Position numbers and translations under genes: made by a program
Notes under the pieces: model-generated
What the model was told of the DNA's origin: nothing
Databases searched by the model: none
The model's input: only the letters and a program-made list of their open reading frames with translations
Shown here: positions 1 through 9,021 of the stretch, one piece after another
Numbering within the stretch: the stretch's first letter is position 1
How the letters are laid out: every line of letters starts with the position of its first letter
Source: Leucobacter zeae
Lineage (GTDB): Bacteria; Actinomycetota; Actinomycetes; Actinomycetales; Microbacteriaceae
Reading direction: 5' to 3'
Assembly (NCBI RefSeq): GCF_016758175.1
Contig: NZ_QYAB01000002.1
Span: 62,001-126,000, forward strand
Length of the DNA: 64,000 bases

Positions 1-1653
1 AGCGACCGCCGCAAGGCCCTGACCGAGATCTGGACGGAGGCCACGGAGGAGGTGGCGCAGGCCATGCGCGAGTCCTTCCCCGAGGACAACACCATCTTCC
101 GCATGGTGTCCTCCGGAGCGCGAGGCAACTGGCTGCAGATCCGCAACATCGCCGGTATCCGAGGCCTGGTGTCGAACCCGAAGGGCGAGATCATTCCGCG
201 TCCGATCATCAACTCGTACCGCGAGGGCCTGTCGGTGGCGGAGTACTTCATCGCCACCCACGGTGCGCGTAAGGGTCTGGCCGACACGGCGCTCCGTACC
301 GCGGACTCGGGCTACCTGACCCGTCGTCTCGTGGACGTCTCGCAGGACGTGATCATCCGCGAGGAGGATTGCGGTACCCGTCGCGGGCTCGACCTGCCCA
401 TCGCGGAGGCCGACGCGAACGGCGTCCTCGTGCGCGACGAGACCGTCGAGAACTCGGTCTACGCGCGCACCCTGGCGACCGACGCGGTCGCGGCGGACGG
501 CACCGTCGTCGCCGCGGGCGGCGAGGACGTGGGCGACGTGCTCATCGATCGACTGATCACGGCGGGCGTGACCGAGATCAAGGTGCGCTCGGTGCTCACC
601 TGCGAGTCGGCCGTCGGCGTCTGCGCGACCTGCTACGGCCGCTCGCTGGCGACGGGACAGCGCGTCGACATCGGCGAGGCCGTCGGCATCATCGCGGCGC
701 AGTCGATCGGCGAGCCCGGCACCCAGCTGACGATGCGTACCTTCCACACGGGCGGTTCGGCATCGGCTGCGGACATCACGCAGGGTCTGCCCCGCGTGCA
801 GGAGCTCTTCGAGGCGCGTACCCCCAAGGGCGCGTCGCCGATCGCGGAGGCCGCCGGTCGCATCACGATCGAGGACACGCCCAAGGGCCGCACCATCCTG
901 CTCACGCCGGACGACGGCACCGAGGAGAAGGCGTACCCCGTGCTGAAGCGCGCCACGCTGCTCGTCGAGGACGGCGATCACGTCGAGCTGGGCCAGCCGT
1001 TCCTGCAGGGCACGCTCGACCCGAAGGACATCCTCCAGGTCGGCTCGACCGATGGCGCGAAGCACATCCCGGGCGAGCGCGCGGTGCAGAAGTACCTCGT
1101 CGAGGGCGTGCAGGGCGTGTACCGCTCGCAGGGCGTGCCGATCCACGACAAGCACATCGAGGTGATCGTGCGCCAGATGCTGCGCAAGGTGACCGTGGTG
1201 GATCACGGCGAGACCGAGCTGCTCCCGGGCGAGCTCGTGGACCGCTCGCGCTACCAGCGGATCAACCGCGAGGCGCTGCTCGAGGGCAAGCGCGCCGCGA
1301 CCGCCCGCCCCGAGGTCATGGGTATCACCAAGGCCTCGCTCGCGACCGAGTCGTGGCTGTCGGCCGCCTCCTTCCAGGAGACGACGCGCGTGCTCACCCA
1401 GGCGGCGATGGAGGGGTCGAAGGATCCGCTCATCGGGCTCAAGGAGAACGTCATCATCGGTAAGCTCATCCCGGCCGGCACCGGCCTGGGCGTGTACCGC
1501 GATGTCGACGTGCAGGCGACCGAGGAGGCGAAGGCGGAGCGGTACCCGAACCGTCTGTTCGCGACCGAGGGCACCTTCGACGAGAACGACCTGTCGTTCG
1601 TCGACTTCGACAGCTTCACCGCTGACGAGTTCAACCCCGGCAACTACAGCTAA
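1..1653 (+). CDS. rpoC: DNA-directed RNA polymerase subunit beta', 3' part
   Basis: The open frame enters from the left edge, so the 5' part of the gene is missing; 550 residues remain. The fragment covers the C-terminal half of beta'. It holds the four cysteines of the second zinc site (residues 124, 201, 208 and 211 of the fragment, the last three in [13 protein letters not shown]), the trigger-loop region around [19 protein letters not shown], and the jaw/clamp C-terminus. Beta' forms the catalytic Mg centre and DNA clamp together with RpoB, which should lie just upstream. The frame ends in TAA and is followed 14 bp later by a terminator hairpin, so rpoBC transcription probably ends here. 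Identification is certain. Confidence 0.98.
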   Translation, partial: SDRRKALTEIWTEATEEVAQAMRESFPEDNTIFRMVSSGARGNWLQIRNIAGIRGLVSNPKGEIIPRPIINSYREGLSVAEYFIATHGARKGLADTALRTADSGYLTRRLVDVSQDVIIREEDCGTRRGLDLPIAEADANGVLVRDETVENSVYARTLATDAVAADGTVVAAGGEDVGDVLIDRLITAGVTEIKVRSVLTCESAVGVCATCYGRSLATGQRVDIGEAVGIIAAQSIGEPGTQLTMRTFHTGGSASAADITQGLPRVQELFEARTPKGASPIAEAAGRITIEDTPKGRTILLTPDDGTEEKAYPVLKRATLLVEDGDHVELGQPFLQGTLDPKDILQVGSTDGAKHIPGERAVQKYLVEGVQGVYRSQGVPIHDKHIEVIVRQMLRKVTVVDHGETELLPGELVDRSRYQRINREALLEGKRAATARPEVMGITKASLATESWLSAASFQETTRVLTQAAMEGSKDPLIGLKENVIIGKLIPAGTGLGVYRDVDVQATEEAKAERYPNRLFATEGTFDENDLSFVDFDSFTADEFNPGNYS

Positions 1654-1667
1654 GCGCTGAGTCGGAG

Positions 1668-1702
1668 CGAAGCGGGCGTCCCCTCCGGGGGCGCCCGCTT
1701 CG
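1668..1702 (+). terminator. Hairpin terminator after rpoC
   Basis: Two 16-nt arms (1668-1683 and 1687-1702) pair around a 3-nt loop with a single T-G wobble. The stem is very GC-rich and no T-tract follows. Its position right behind the rpoC stop supports a terminator role. Confidence 0.75.
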
Positions 1703-1794
1703 TCGTACTCCGAGGAGTTCGCGGAGTCGCATCCATCGGGGGCCCGTATCCCGGGAAACCGGCGCGCGCTACGCGCGATGTCCGGGGAGGCTTG

Positions 1795-1823
1795 TACGGT
1801 GGGGCGCAGAATGTTCTGCGCCC
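1795..1823 (+). promoter_or_regulatory. Possible promoter -10 with adjacent 10-bp inverted repeat
   Basis: TACGGT at 1795-1800, preceded by TTG, resembles an actinobacterial extended -10 box. Directly after it lies a perfect inverted repeat, GGGCGCAGAA (1802-1811) / TTCTGCGCCC (1814-1823), with a 2-bp spacer. The repeat covers the expected transcription start, so it could be an operator or a 5' mRNA hairpin for the gene starting at 1871. No matching regulator was recognised. Confidence 0.4.
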
Positions 1824-1870
1824 GGCGTCCGCCGGCTCCGGGTGCACCGACTCCTACGAGAGGTGATGCC

Positions 1871-2923
1871 ATGAGCGACGAGCGCGAGACGGGCGCGTCG
1901 AGGGCCGCTGAGACGCCTGAATCGTCGGTGAATCCCGGCGCCCCGGTCGAGGAGACCGAGGCCAGCCGCACCGAGATCCTGGAGGCCGTCGAGCGCTCGA
2001 AGGGGGCGTCGGACTCCGGATCGGAGGATGCTGCGACCGCGGGAGCAGCCGTGCCGGCCGAGGGAATCAGCGCGAGCGAGGCCGATGGCCCGGGTGCCGG
2101 GTCCGACGCCGCTTCCGCCGAGGGCGGGGATCCCGACCCGCTCGGGATCGCCGAGCGCAGGCATCGCGAGGAGGTCTCGGCGGTCAACACGCAGCTCGAC
2201 CTCGAGCCGCCGGTCGCGCGCGGGGCGGCGACGAGCCGCATCGGGGAGATCGACGAACTGCCGAGCGCGGCGGCCGAGCCCGTCGACAGCCCGGCACGCG
2301 ACGGCGAGATCCGCATCAGCGCCGACCATCCCATGGCGGCCCTCTACATGCAGTCGCCCATGCCCCCGGAGCTCAAGGGCAACCGCGGCGCCGGCGTCCT
2401 CATCGCGCTCGTCGCCACGATCGGCTTCGCGGCGGTCTACGCCGGCGCGCTCGCCGCGTGGCTCGCGCCGATGTACCCGCCGTCGGTGTTCCTGAGCGAG
2501 GGCTTCCTGCCGCTGGTCACCTCGTGGGGGTTCTTCGCCGCGGTGCTGGCGTTCTTCGTCGGGCTGGTCCTGCTGATCCTCATCGTGGGCAGGGCCGGCT
2601 GGTGGGCCTACGTGCTCGGAGGCTTCTTCGTCGCGGTGTTCGTGTGGGCTGCCGCGCTCGCGGCGTTCGTCTCGTTCGGCGGCCCCTGGGGCCGAATCCC
2701 CGGGATCGACGGGCTCGATCTCAGCGCGAGCGGCATCCGCGCCGCGGTGAACTCGCTCGGATTCACGTTCCCGCTGCTCGCCGCGGCGGCGGTCGCGCGC
2801 GAGGCCACCGTGTGGTTCGGCGCCTGGATCGGCTTCCGCGGCCGCCGGGTCAAGCTGCGCAACGCCGAAGCGCTCGCCGAGTACGAGTCCGCGATGGCCG
2901 AGGTGCAGGCGAAGCAGCCATGA
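1871..2923 (+). CDS. Hypothetical membrane protein with long acidic N-terminal region
   Basis: The predicted protein has 350 residues. The ATG at 1871 was chosen because AGAGGTG stands just upstream, although the frame is open further 5'. The first ~160 residues are rich in Ala, Glu, Ser and Gly and look disordered. About four hydrophobic helices follow in the second half (near residues 170-195, 215-240, 243-268 and 290-315). The tail after the last helix is charged. I do not recognise a family. It overlaps the next membrane-protein gene by 4 bp (ATGA), so the two are probably co-transcribed and may act together in the membrane. Being alone after rpoC says nothing about function. Confidence 0.8.
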   Translation: MSDERETGASRAAETPESSVNPGAPVEETEASRTEILEAVERSKGASDSGSEDAATAGAAVPAEGISASEADGPGAGSDAASAEGGDPDPLGIAERRHREEVSAVNTQLDLEPPVARGAATSRIGEIDELPSAAAEPVDSPARDGEIRISADHPMAALYMQSPMPPELKGNRGAGVLIALVATIGFAAVYAGALAAWLAPMYPPSVFLSEGFLPLVTSWGFFAAVLAFFVGLVLLILIVGRAGWWAYVLGGFFVAVFVWAAALAAFVSFGGPWGRIPGIDGLDLSASGIRAAVNSLGFTFPLLAAAAVAREATVWFGAWIGFRGRRVKLRNAEALAEYESAMAEVQAKQP

Positions 2924-3399
2924 GCGACGGCCCCCGGCGCGGGGTCACCCGCGGCTACGTGGGGGGCCTCATCGCGGCAGCGGCGATCGTGGCGGTCGCC
3001 CTGACGGTGGCGTGCTGGGGCATCATCGCGCTGCTCTCCGGACGCGACCCGGTGACGAGCGCGGTATCCGCTGCGCTCGCGCCCAGCCTGCTCGTCGCTG
3101 CGCTCGCGATGCTCTGCGTCGCGCTCTGGCGCCAGGCGCTCGCGCTGCTCCGCGGCCGCCGTTCGGTCTCCGTCGGAGTGCCGGTCTCGCTCGCGGGCGG
3201 TGCCTACCTGGTGTGGTGCCTCGGCGGGGGGCTCGGCGGCCTGAGCATCGACGAGACGTGGCTGAGTCCGTTCGCGGCGGTGCTCGCGCCGATCTGGGCG
3301 GCGTCGTCGCTGCTCTTCTGGTCGGTGCTCGCCCGACGCGTCTACACGGACCGGCCCGCGCCCCGCTGGCCCTGGGAGCGCGAGGACGACGGGGAGTGA
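2920..3399 (+). CDS. Hypothetical small membrane protein
   Basis: This gene encodes 159 residues and starts at an ATG overlapping the stop of the preceding gene (ATGA), which indicates translational coupling. Four hydrophobic segments can be seen: roughly residues 13-37, 50-68, 85-105 and 115-135. The tail is charged and Trp/Asp/Glu-rich (WPWEREDDGE). There are no catalytic motifs. The partner upstream has a similar four-helix layout, so the two may form one membrane complex; this is inference from coupling only. Its end is followed within 3 bp by the next start. Confidence 0.75.
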   Translation: MSDGPRRGVTRGYVGGLIAAAAIVAVALTVACWGIIALLSGRDPVTSAVSAALAPSLLVAALAMLCVALWRQALALLRGRRSVSVGVPVSLAGGAYLVWCLGGGLGGLSIDETWLSPFAAVLAPIWAASSLLFWSVLARRVYTDRPAPRWPWEREDDGE

Positions 3400-3401
3400 T
3401 C

Positions 3402-4037
3402 GTGGCGGCGACGATCGATGAACGAGTGACCGCGGCGGTCGACGCCTGGCTCCGCTGGGTGCCGGGGTGGCGGCCGGGCACGCACCGCGGCCGGGCGAGG
3501 CTCTGCCGGAGGTGCACGGGCTCGCCGATCCTCGCGGCCGCGGGGATCGCCGCCGACGTGCCGCACCAGGTGGCGCACGCGCTGGTCTCCCGCATGCAGC
3601 GCATCATCGATCGCAGGGTGGACGAGTTCACGGAGGCGGAGCTGCCGACGCTGCACGCGGAGCTCGCGGGCGACGCGGTCTGGAAGGTCGGGGGGTACGA
3701 CCCCTCCGAGGGCCTTGCGCCCGAGTTCGACGGACTCGATCCCGACCCCGAGCCGGCGGACCTCGAGCAGCCGTTCCTCTTCACGCTCTCGGGTCTCGCG
3801 GAGGAGACCCGGCCCGAGCCGCCGCTGCCGCGTCCGCCGCTCAGCGCCGAAGAGAAGCAGCGGCTGCGTCGTGAGATCGAGCTCGCCGACACCTGCGCCG
3901 AGGACGCCGGGCGAGCGGTGTGCTTCGCCCTCGCCGCGCATCGGCCGCGGATCGAGGCGGCGGTCGCGCGATTCGTCGAGCCGCAGGTGCGGGCGATGCT
4001 CGAGGAGCTGAGCCGCACGCTCGAACCGCCGCAGTAG
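3402..4037 (+). CDS. Hypothetical soluble protein
   Basis: The protein has 211 residues. The GTG at 3402 is preceded by GGGGAG with 5-nt spacing; a GTG at 3396 overlapping the previous stop is the alternative. No signal peptide or membrane helix is present. The N-terminus contains RLCRRCTGSP, a CxxC-like pair, but no second pair was seen, so a zinc ribbon is doubtful. The C-terminal third is charged and helical. It follows the two membrane-protein genes without a gap and probably belongs to the same transcript. I recognise no family and cannot assign a function. Confidence 0.7.
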   Translation: MAATIDERVTAAVDAWLRWVPGWRPGTHRGRARLCRRCTGSPILAAAGIAADVPHQVAHALVSRMQRIIDRRVDEFTEAELPTLHAELAGDAVWKVGGYDPSEGLAPEFDGLDPDPEPADLEQPFLFTLSGLAEETRPEPPLPRPPLSAEEKQRLRREIELADTCAEDAGRAVCFALAAHRPRIEAAVARFVEPQVRAMLEELSRTLEPPQ

Positions 4038-4077
4038 CGGCGGGGGCCGGGGCGCCGGAGGTCCCGGATCCCGGGCG

Positions 4078-4107
4078 TTGCGCGATGCGGTGCCGGGCAA
4101 CTATAGT
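4078..4107 (+). promoter_or_regulatory. Promoter of the str (rpsL) operon
   Basis: TTGCGC (4078-4083) and TATAGT (4102-4107) are separated by 18 bp, a good vegetative sigma-A-type pair. Transcription would start near 4114, giving a leader of about 235 nt before rpsL. Confidence 0.75.
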
Positions 4108-4347
4108 GGGTTCCTGGTGTGTTCCACAGTTTTGTGCTGCGCTCGCGCGGTGCCCGGCGGGGGAAAGCACCATGGGTCAAGCGCTCGGAAGAGCTGAAAC
4201 CCCCACGGCATAGCTGCACTCGGCTGCCGCCCGGACCGCTCACGCGGTGCGCGTGCGGGAGCAGCAGCTTCGCGGACGCGCAAGCGCTCGCACATGCTCA
4301 ACCATTGCAGCATTCCTGTCACCGTGCAGGATCAACTAGGAGAATCA
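4108..4347 (+). promoter_or_regulatory. Long non-coding 5' leader of rpsL-rpsG-fusA
   Basis: About 240 bases lie between the promoter and the rpsL start. Several open frames cross the region, but none has a convincing start or protein-like composition. The segment may fold, and could carry translational feedback or processing sites; no known riboswitch or leader family was recognised. Confidence 0.45.
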
Positions 4348-4719
4348 GTGCCAACTATTCAGCAGTTGGTTCGCAAGGGACGGTCGCCCAAGGTCTCGAA
4401 GACCAAGGCGCCCGCTCTGAAGGCGAACCCGCAGCAGGCGGGGGTTTGCACCCGCGTCTACACCACCACGCCCAAGAAGCCGAACTCCGCGATGCGTAAG
4501 GTCGCGCGTGTGAAGCTCCGCAACGGCACCGAGGTCACCGCCTACATCCCGGGCGAGGGCCACAACCTGCAGGAGCACTCGCTGGTGCTCGTGCGCGGCG
4601 GTCGTGTCAAGGACCTCCCCGGTGTCCGCTACAAGATCGTGCGCGGCGCGCTCGACACGCAGGCGGTCAAGGACCGCAAGCAGGCTCGTAGCCGCTACGG
4701 TGCGAAGAAGGTGAAGTAA
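4348..4719 (+). CDS. rpsL: 30S ribosomal protein S12
   Basis: The protein has 123 residues, starting at GTG 4348 ([12 protein letters not shown]), with AGGAG 8 nt upstream. S12 lies at the decoding centre of the 30S subunit and controls accuracy. The two conserved lysine loops that carry streptomycin-resistance changes in other bacteria are present and look wild type ([12 protein letters not shown] and [12 protein letters not shown]). It is the first gene of the str operon; its stop overlaps the rpsG start (TAATG), so S12 and S7 synthesis are coupled. Confidence 0.98.
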   Translation: MPTIQQLVRKGRSPKVSKTKAPALKANPQQAGVCTRVYTTTPKKPNSAMRKVARVKLRNGTEVTAYIPGEGHNLQEHSLVLVRGGRVKDLPGVRYKIVRGALDTQAVKDRKQARSRYGAKKVK

Positions 4720-5189
4720 TGCCTCGTAAAGGTCCCGCTCCGAAGCGCCCCGTCGTCGCCGATCCGGTCTACGGTTCGCCCGTCGTCAGCCAGCTCGTCA
4801 ACAAGATCCTTCTCGACGGCAAGAAGGGCCTCGCCGAGCGCATCGTCTACGGTGCGCTCGAGGCCGTCGCCGAGAAGTCCGGCCAGGACGCCGTGACGGT
4901 TCTCAAGAAGGCGCTCGACAACGTGCGCCCGACCCTCGAGGTCCGTTCGCGTCGCGTCGGCGGCAGCACCTACCAGGTGCCCGTCGAGGTGAAGCCGCAC
5001 CGCGCCAACACGCTCGCGCTCCGCTGGCTCACCAGCTACGCGAAGGCTCGTCGCGAGAACTCGATGACCGACCGTCTCACCAACGAGATCCTCGACGCGT
5101 CCAACGGCCTCGGCGCCGCTGTGAAGCGTCGTGAGGACACGCACAAGATGGCCGAGTCGAACCGCGCGTTCGCTCACTACCGCTGGTAG
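4719..5189 (+). CDS. rpsG: 30S ribosomal protein S7
   Basis: The protein has the standard 156 residues, beginning [11 protein letters not shown]7 nucleates assembly of the 30S head and contacts the E-site tRNA; in E. coli it also represses its own operon. The start overlaps the rpsL stop. A strong inverted repeat lies between this gene and fusA, so fusA may be partly uncoupled from rpsLG. Confidence 0.98.
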   Translation: MPRKGPAPKRPVVADPVYGSPVVSQLVNKILLDGKKGLAERIVYGALEAVAEKSGQDAVTVLKKALDNVRPTLEVRSRRVGGSTYQVPVEVKPHRANTLALRWLTSYAKARRENSMTDRLTNEILDASNGLGAAVKRREDTHKMAESNRAFAHYRW

Positions 5190-5197
5190 TCGCCCGC

Positions 5198-5244
5198 GCG
5201 CCGGATCCGGCGGAACGCGATCGCGCTTCCGCCGGATCCGGCGC
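5198..5244. repeat. Perfect 18-bp inverted repeat between rpsG and fusA
   Basis: The arms at 5198-5215 and 5227-5244 are exact reverse complements. The 11-nt spacer itself contains the palindrome CGCGATCGCG. Transcribed, this forms a very stable hairpin in the middle of the str operon, without a T-tract. It could attenuate, protect or process the mRNA. Confidence 0.85.
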
Positions 5245-5302
5245 ACGGAAGGCCGCTCCCGGCCGCTCCCGCAACTTTCACCCCCAGTACGGAGGAGACC
5301 CC

Positions 5303-7423
5303 GTGGCACAAGACGTGCTCACCGACCTGAACAAGGTCCGCAACATCGGCATCATGGCCCACATCGATGCCGGCAAGACCACCACCACCGAGCGCATCCT
5401 GTTCTACACGGGTGTCAACCACAAGCTGGGCGAGACGCACGACGGCGCCTCGACCACCGACTGGATGGAGCAGGAGAAGGAGCGCGGCATCACGATCACG
5501 TCTGCCGCCGTGACCTGCTTCTGGAACAAGAACCAGATCAACATCATCGACACCCCCGGCCACGTCGACTTCACGGTCGAGGTCGAGCGCTCGCTCCGCG
5601 TGCTCGACGGCGCGGTCGCCGTCTTCGACGGCAAGGAGGGCGTCGAGCCCCAGTCCGAGACCGTCTGGCGCCAGGCCGACAAGTACGGCGTGCCCCGCAT
5701 CTGCTTCGTCAACAAGATGGACAAGATGGGCGCCGACTTCTACTTCACGGTCGACACCATCATCAGCCGCCTCGGCGCCAAGCCGCTCGTGATGCAGCTC
5801 CCGATCGGCTCGGAGAGCGACTTCATCGGCGTCGTCGACCTGCTCTCGATGAAGGCCTTCGTCTGGGAGGGCGACGCCAAGGGCGACGTGACCCTGGGCG
5901 CGAACTACGAGACGCAGGAGATCCCCGCGGACCTCCAGGCCAAGGCCGAGGAGTACCGCGCGAAGCTGGTCGAGACCGTCGCCGAGACCGACGACGAGCT
6001 GCTCGAGAAGTTCTTCGGCGGCGAGGAGCTGTCGATCGACGAGCTCAAGACCGGTATCCGCAAGCTCGTCGTGAACAACGAGATCTACCCCGTGTACTGC
6101 GGCTCGGCGTTCAAGAACCGCGGCATCCAGCCGATGCTCGACGCCGTCGTGGACTTCCTCCCGAACCCGCTCGACGTGGGCTCGATCGAGGCGCACGACC
6201 CCCGCGACGAGTCGATCGTCATCGAGCGCAAGCCCTCGGCGGACTCGCCGTTCTCGGCGCTCGCGTTCAAGATCGCCGTCCACCCCTTCTTCGGACGTCT
6301 CACCTACGTGCGCGTCTACTCGGGTCAGCTCGACTCGGGCGCCCAGGTCATCAACTCGACCAAGGGCAAGAAGGAGCGCATCGGCAAGATCTTCCAGATG
6401 CACGCCAACAAGGAGATGCCGGTCGACAACCTGACCGCCGGCAACATCTACGCCGTCATCGGCCTGAAGGACACCACCACCGGTGACACCCTCTCGGACC
6501 CGGCGAACCAGGTCGTGCTCGAGTCGATGACCTTCCCCGAGCCCGTGATCGAGGTGGCCATCGAGCCGAAGACCAAGGGCGACCAGGAGAAGCTCGGCGT
6601 CGCGATCCAGAAGCTCGCCGAAGAGGACCCCACGTTCCGCGTGAGCCTCAACGCCGAGACCGGCCAGACGGTCATCGCCGGCATGGGCGAGCTGCACCTC
6701 GACATCCTCGTCGACCGCATGAAGCGCGAGTTCAAGGTCGAGGCCAACGTGGGCAAGCCCCAGGTCGCGTACCGCGAGACCATCCGCAAGACGGTCGAGA
6801 AGTACGACTACACCCACAAGAAGCAGACCGGCGGCTCCGGCCAGTTCGCGAAGGTCCAGATCGCTCTCGGCCCGCTCGACGCGGAAGAGGGCAGCGACAA
6901 GACCTACGAGTTCCAGGACAAGGTCACGGGCGGCCGCGTGCCGCGCGAGTACATCCCCTCGGTCGACGCCGGTATCCAGGACGCCATGCAGTACGGCATC
7001 CTCGCGGGCTTCCCCGTGGTGAACGTGAAGGCGACGCTGCTCGACGGCGCGTACCACGACGTCGACTCCTCGGAGATGGCGTTCAAGATCGCCGGTTCGA
7101 TGGCCTTCAAGGAGGCCGCTCGCATGGCGCAGCCCGTGCTGCTCGAGCCGATGATGGCCGTCGAGGTCCGTACTCCCGAGGAGTACATGGGCGATGTCAT
7201 CGGCGATCTGAACTCGCGTCGCGGTCAGATCCAGTCGATGGAGGATGCGTCGGGCGTCAAGGTCGTCCGCGCGCTCGTCCCGCTTTCCGAGATGTTCGGG
7301 TACATCGGCGACCTCCGGTCGAAGACCAGCGGTCGTGCCGTGTTCTCGATGACCTTCGACTCCTACGCTGAGGTGCCGAAGGCCGTGGCCGATGAGATCG
7401 TTCAGAAGGCTAAGGGCGAGTAA
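5303..7423 (+). CDS. fusA: Elongation factor G
   Basis: The protein has 706 residues, starting at GTG 5303 behind GGAGGAG. EF-G is the GTPase that drives translocation of tRNA and mRNA and, with RRF, ribosome recycling. The GTPase motifs are all present: [15 protein letters not shown] (P-loop), DTPGHVDF and NKMDKMG. The EF-G specific domains follow, including the domain IV segment [11 protein letters not shown]. The length is normal for actinobacteria. It is the third gene of the str operon, separated from rpsG by an inverted repeat and from tuf by a hairpin. Confidence 0.98.
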   Translation: MAQDVLTDLNKVRNIGIMAHIDAGKTTTTERILFYTGVNHKLGETHDGASTTDWMEQEKERGITITSAAVTCFWNKNQINIIDTPGHVDFTVEVERSLRVLDGAVAVFDGKEGVEPQSETVWRQADKYGVPRICFVNKMDKMGADFYFTVDTIISRLGAKPLVMQLPIGSESDFIGVVDLLSMKAFVWEGDAKGDVTLGANYETQEIPADLQAKAEEYRAKLVETVAETDDELLEKFFGGEELSIDELKTGIRKLVVNNEIYPVYCGSAFKNRGIQPMLDAVVDFLPNPLDVGSIEAHDPRDESIVIERKPSADSPFSALAFKIAVHPFFGRLTYVRVYSGQLDSGAQVINSTKGKKERIGKIFQMHANKEMPVDNLTAGNIYAVIGLKDTTTGDTLSDPANQVVLESMTFPEPVIEVAIEPKTKGDQEKLGVAIQKLAEEDPTFRVSLNAETGQTVIAGMGELHLDILVDRMKREFKVEANVGKPQVAYRETIRKTVEKYDYTHKKQTGGSGQFAKVQIALGPLDAEEGSDKTYEFQDKVTGGRVPREYIPSVDAGIQDAMQYGILAGFPVVNVKATLLDGAYHDVDSSEMAFKIAGSMAFKEAARMAQPVLLEPMMAVEVRTPEEYMGDVIGDLNSRRGQIQSMEDASGVKVVRALVPLSEMFGYIGDLRSKTSGRAVFSMTFDSYAEVPKAVADEIVQKAKGE

Positions 7424-7433
7424 CACCGCCCGA

Positions 7434-7466
7434 GGATGTCGGTCGGGCGAGCCCCGACCGACATCC
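7434..7466 (+). terminator. Hairpin after fusA
   Basis: A 14-bp perfect stem (7434-7447 / 7453-7466) with a 5-nt loop begins 10 nt after the fusA stop. No T-tract follows. It probably ends or attenuates the str transcript before tuf. Confidence 0.7.
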
Positions 7467-7483
7467 GCCAGGCTCGGGTCGCG

Positions 7484-7510
7484 TTCATCGGCCGGAGCTT
7501 GTAACATAAT
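7484..7510 (+). promoter_or_regulatory. Possible tuf promoter
   Basis: The A/T-rich segment GTAACATAATTACG at 7501-7514 stands out from its GC-rich surroundings. CATAAT (7505-7510) is a plausible -10, with TTCATC (7484-7489) as a weak -35 at 15-bp spacing. Its position after the fusA hairpin and 78 bp before tuf fits an independent tuf promoter. Confidence 0.45.
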
Positions 7511-7587
7511 TACGCAAACCCCTGTGTTCGTGCCCTTCGAAAACCGTCGAAGGGAAGCGGACGCGCGATGTCCTGAGGAGGACCATA

Positions 7588-8781
7588 GTGGCGAAGGCCA
7601 AGTTCGAGCGGACCAAGCCGCACGTAAACATCGGAACGATCGGTCACGTTGACCACGGTAAGACGACCCTTACCGCGGCCATCTCGAAGACCCTCGCCGA
7701 CAAGTTCCCGTCCGACGTGAACGTGCAGCGCGACTTCGACACGATCGACTCGGCTCCCGAGGAGCGCCAGCGCGGCATCACGATCAACATCTCGCACGTC
7801 GAGTACGAGACCGACAAGCGCCACTACGCTCACGTCGATGCTCCGGGTCACGCCGACTACATCAAGAACATGATCACCGGTGCCGCTCAGATGGACGGCG
7901 CGATCCTCGTGGTCGCGGCGACCGACGGCATGATGGCTCAGACCAAGGAGCACATCCTGCTCGCCAAGCAGGTCGGCGTTCCCTACCTGATGGTCGCGCT
8001 GAACAAGAGCGACATGGTCGACGACGAGGAGATCCTCGAGCTCGTCGAGATGGAGGTCCGCGAGGAGCTCTCCAAGCAGGGCTACCCGGGAGACGACGTC
8101 CCCGTGATCCGCGTGTCGGGCTACGAGGCGCTCCAGGGCAACGAGAAGTGGGTCAACTCCATCGTTGAGCTCATGGAGGCGGTCGACGAGTCGATCCCCG
8201 ATCCCGTGCGCGACAAGGACAAGCCGTTCCTGATGCCCGTTGAGGACGTCTTCACGATCACCGGTCGTGGCACCGTCGTCACCGGCCGCGCCGAGCGCGG
8301 TACGCTGAAGATCAACTCCGAGGTCGAGATCGTGGGTCTGCGCCCGACGCAGAAGACCACCGTCACCGGCATCGAGATGTTCCACAAGCAGCTCGACGAG
8401 GCCTGGGCCGGCGAGAACTGCGGTCTGCTCCTCCGCGGCACCAAGCGCGAGGACGTGGAGCGCGGCCAGGTCGTCGTCATCCCCGGCTCGATCACCCCGC
8501 ACACCAAGTTCGAGGGCAGCGCCTACATCCTGAAGAAGGAAGAGGGCGGCCGCCACAACCCGTTCGAGACGAACTACCGTCCGCAGTTCTACTTCCGTAC
8601 GACTGACGTGACCGGCGTCATCACCCTGCCCGAGGACAAGCCGATGGTCATGCCCGGCGACACCACCGAGATGACGGTCGAGCTGATCCAGCCGATCGCC
8701 ATGGAGGAGGGCCTCGGCTTCGCGATCCGTGAGGGTGGCCGCACCGTCGGCGCCGGCACGGTGACCAAGGTCGTCGAGTAA
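7588..8781 (+). CDS. tuf: Elongation factor Tu
   Basis: The protein has 397 residues, starting at GTG 7588 behind GAGGAGG. EF-Tu delivers aminoacyl-tRNA to the ribosomal A site. GTPase motifs are clear: [18 protein letters not shown] and NKSDM. Domains 2 and 3 follow ([27 protein letters not shown]). NKSD in place of the more frequent NKCD is a conservative variation. A strong terminator lies 44 bp downstream. Confidence 0.98.
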   Translation: MAKAKFERTKPHVNIGTIGHVDHGKTTLTAAISKTLADKFPSDVNVQRDFDTIDSAPEERQRGITINISHVEYETDKRHYAHVDAPGHADYIKNMITGAAQMDGAILVVAATDGMMAQTKEHILLAKQVGVPYLMVALNKSDMVDDEEILELVEMEVREELSKQGYPGDDVPVIRVSGYEALQGNEKWVNSIVELMEAVDESIPDPVRDKDKPFLMPVEDVFTITGRGTVVTGRAERGTLKINSEVEIVGLRPTQKTTVTGIEMFHKQLDEAWAGENCGLLLRGTKREDVERGQVVVIPGSITPHTKFEGSAYILKKEEGGRHNPFETNYRPQFYFRTTDVTGVITLPEDKPMVMPGDTTEMTVELIQPIAMEEGLGFAIREGGRTVGAGTVTKVVE

Positions 8782-8824
8782 GTCTCAGCGAGTCTGAACG
8801 ACTGACGCGGCGTCTCACGCCGTA

Positions 8825-8858
8825 GAAGAACCCCCGGGAGCGATCCCGGGGGTTCTTC
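8825..8858 (+). terminator. Terminator after tuf
   Basis: A perfect 15-bp stem (8825-8839 / 8844-8858) carries a GCGA tetraloop (GNRA type), which stabilises the hairpin. No T-run follows. Confidence 0.85.
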
Positions 8859-8961
8859 GCGTCTCCGGAATCCTCCCCGGCCCGTTCGGAAGGGGAAGGA
8901 CTCCGGGAGGAGGCTGCGACGCGCAGCGGGTTCCCCGATGTTTCGGTCATCGGAGCCCCGG

Positions 8962-9007
8962 GAACGCGACAGGGCGGGGGCCGTACGGCCCCCGCCCTGT
9001 CGCGTTC
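8962..9007 (-). terminator. 46-bp perfect palindrome at the 3' end of the M1 peptidase gene
   Basis: Positions 8962-9007 form an uninterrupted palindrome centred on GTAC. It begins 14 bp beyond the stop of the minus-strand peptidase gene and lies about 180 bp after tuf, between convergent genes. It can serve as a bidirectional terminator; a real RNA hairpin would open a few central bases as loop. Confidence 0.75.
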
Positions 9008-9021
9008 TCCGAGGAGAACGC

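Noticed and set aside
4119..4499. 126-codon frame starting in the rpsL leader
   Set aside because: It overlaps rpsL in another frame, lacks a Shine-Dalgarno and has random-like composition.
5177..7507. 776-codon open frame on the minus strand opposite fusA
   Set aside because: It is the mirror of fusA in GC-rich DNA: composition is Val/Leu/Asp/His-rich with no domain, while fusA is certain on the other strand.
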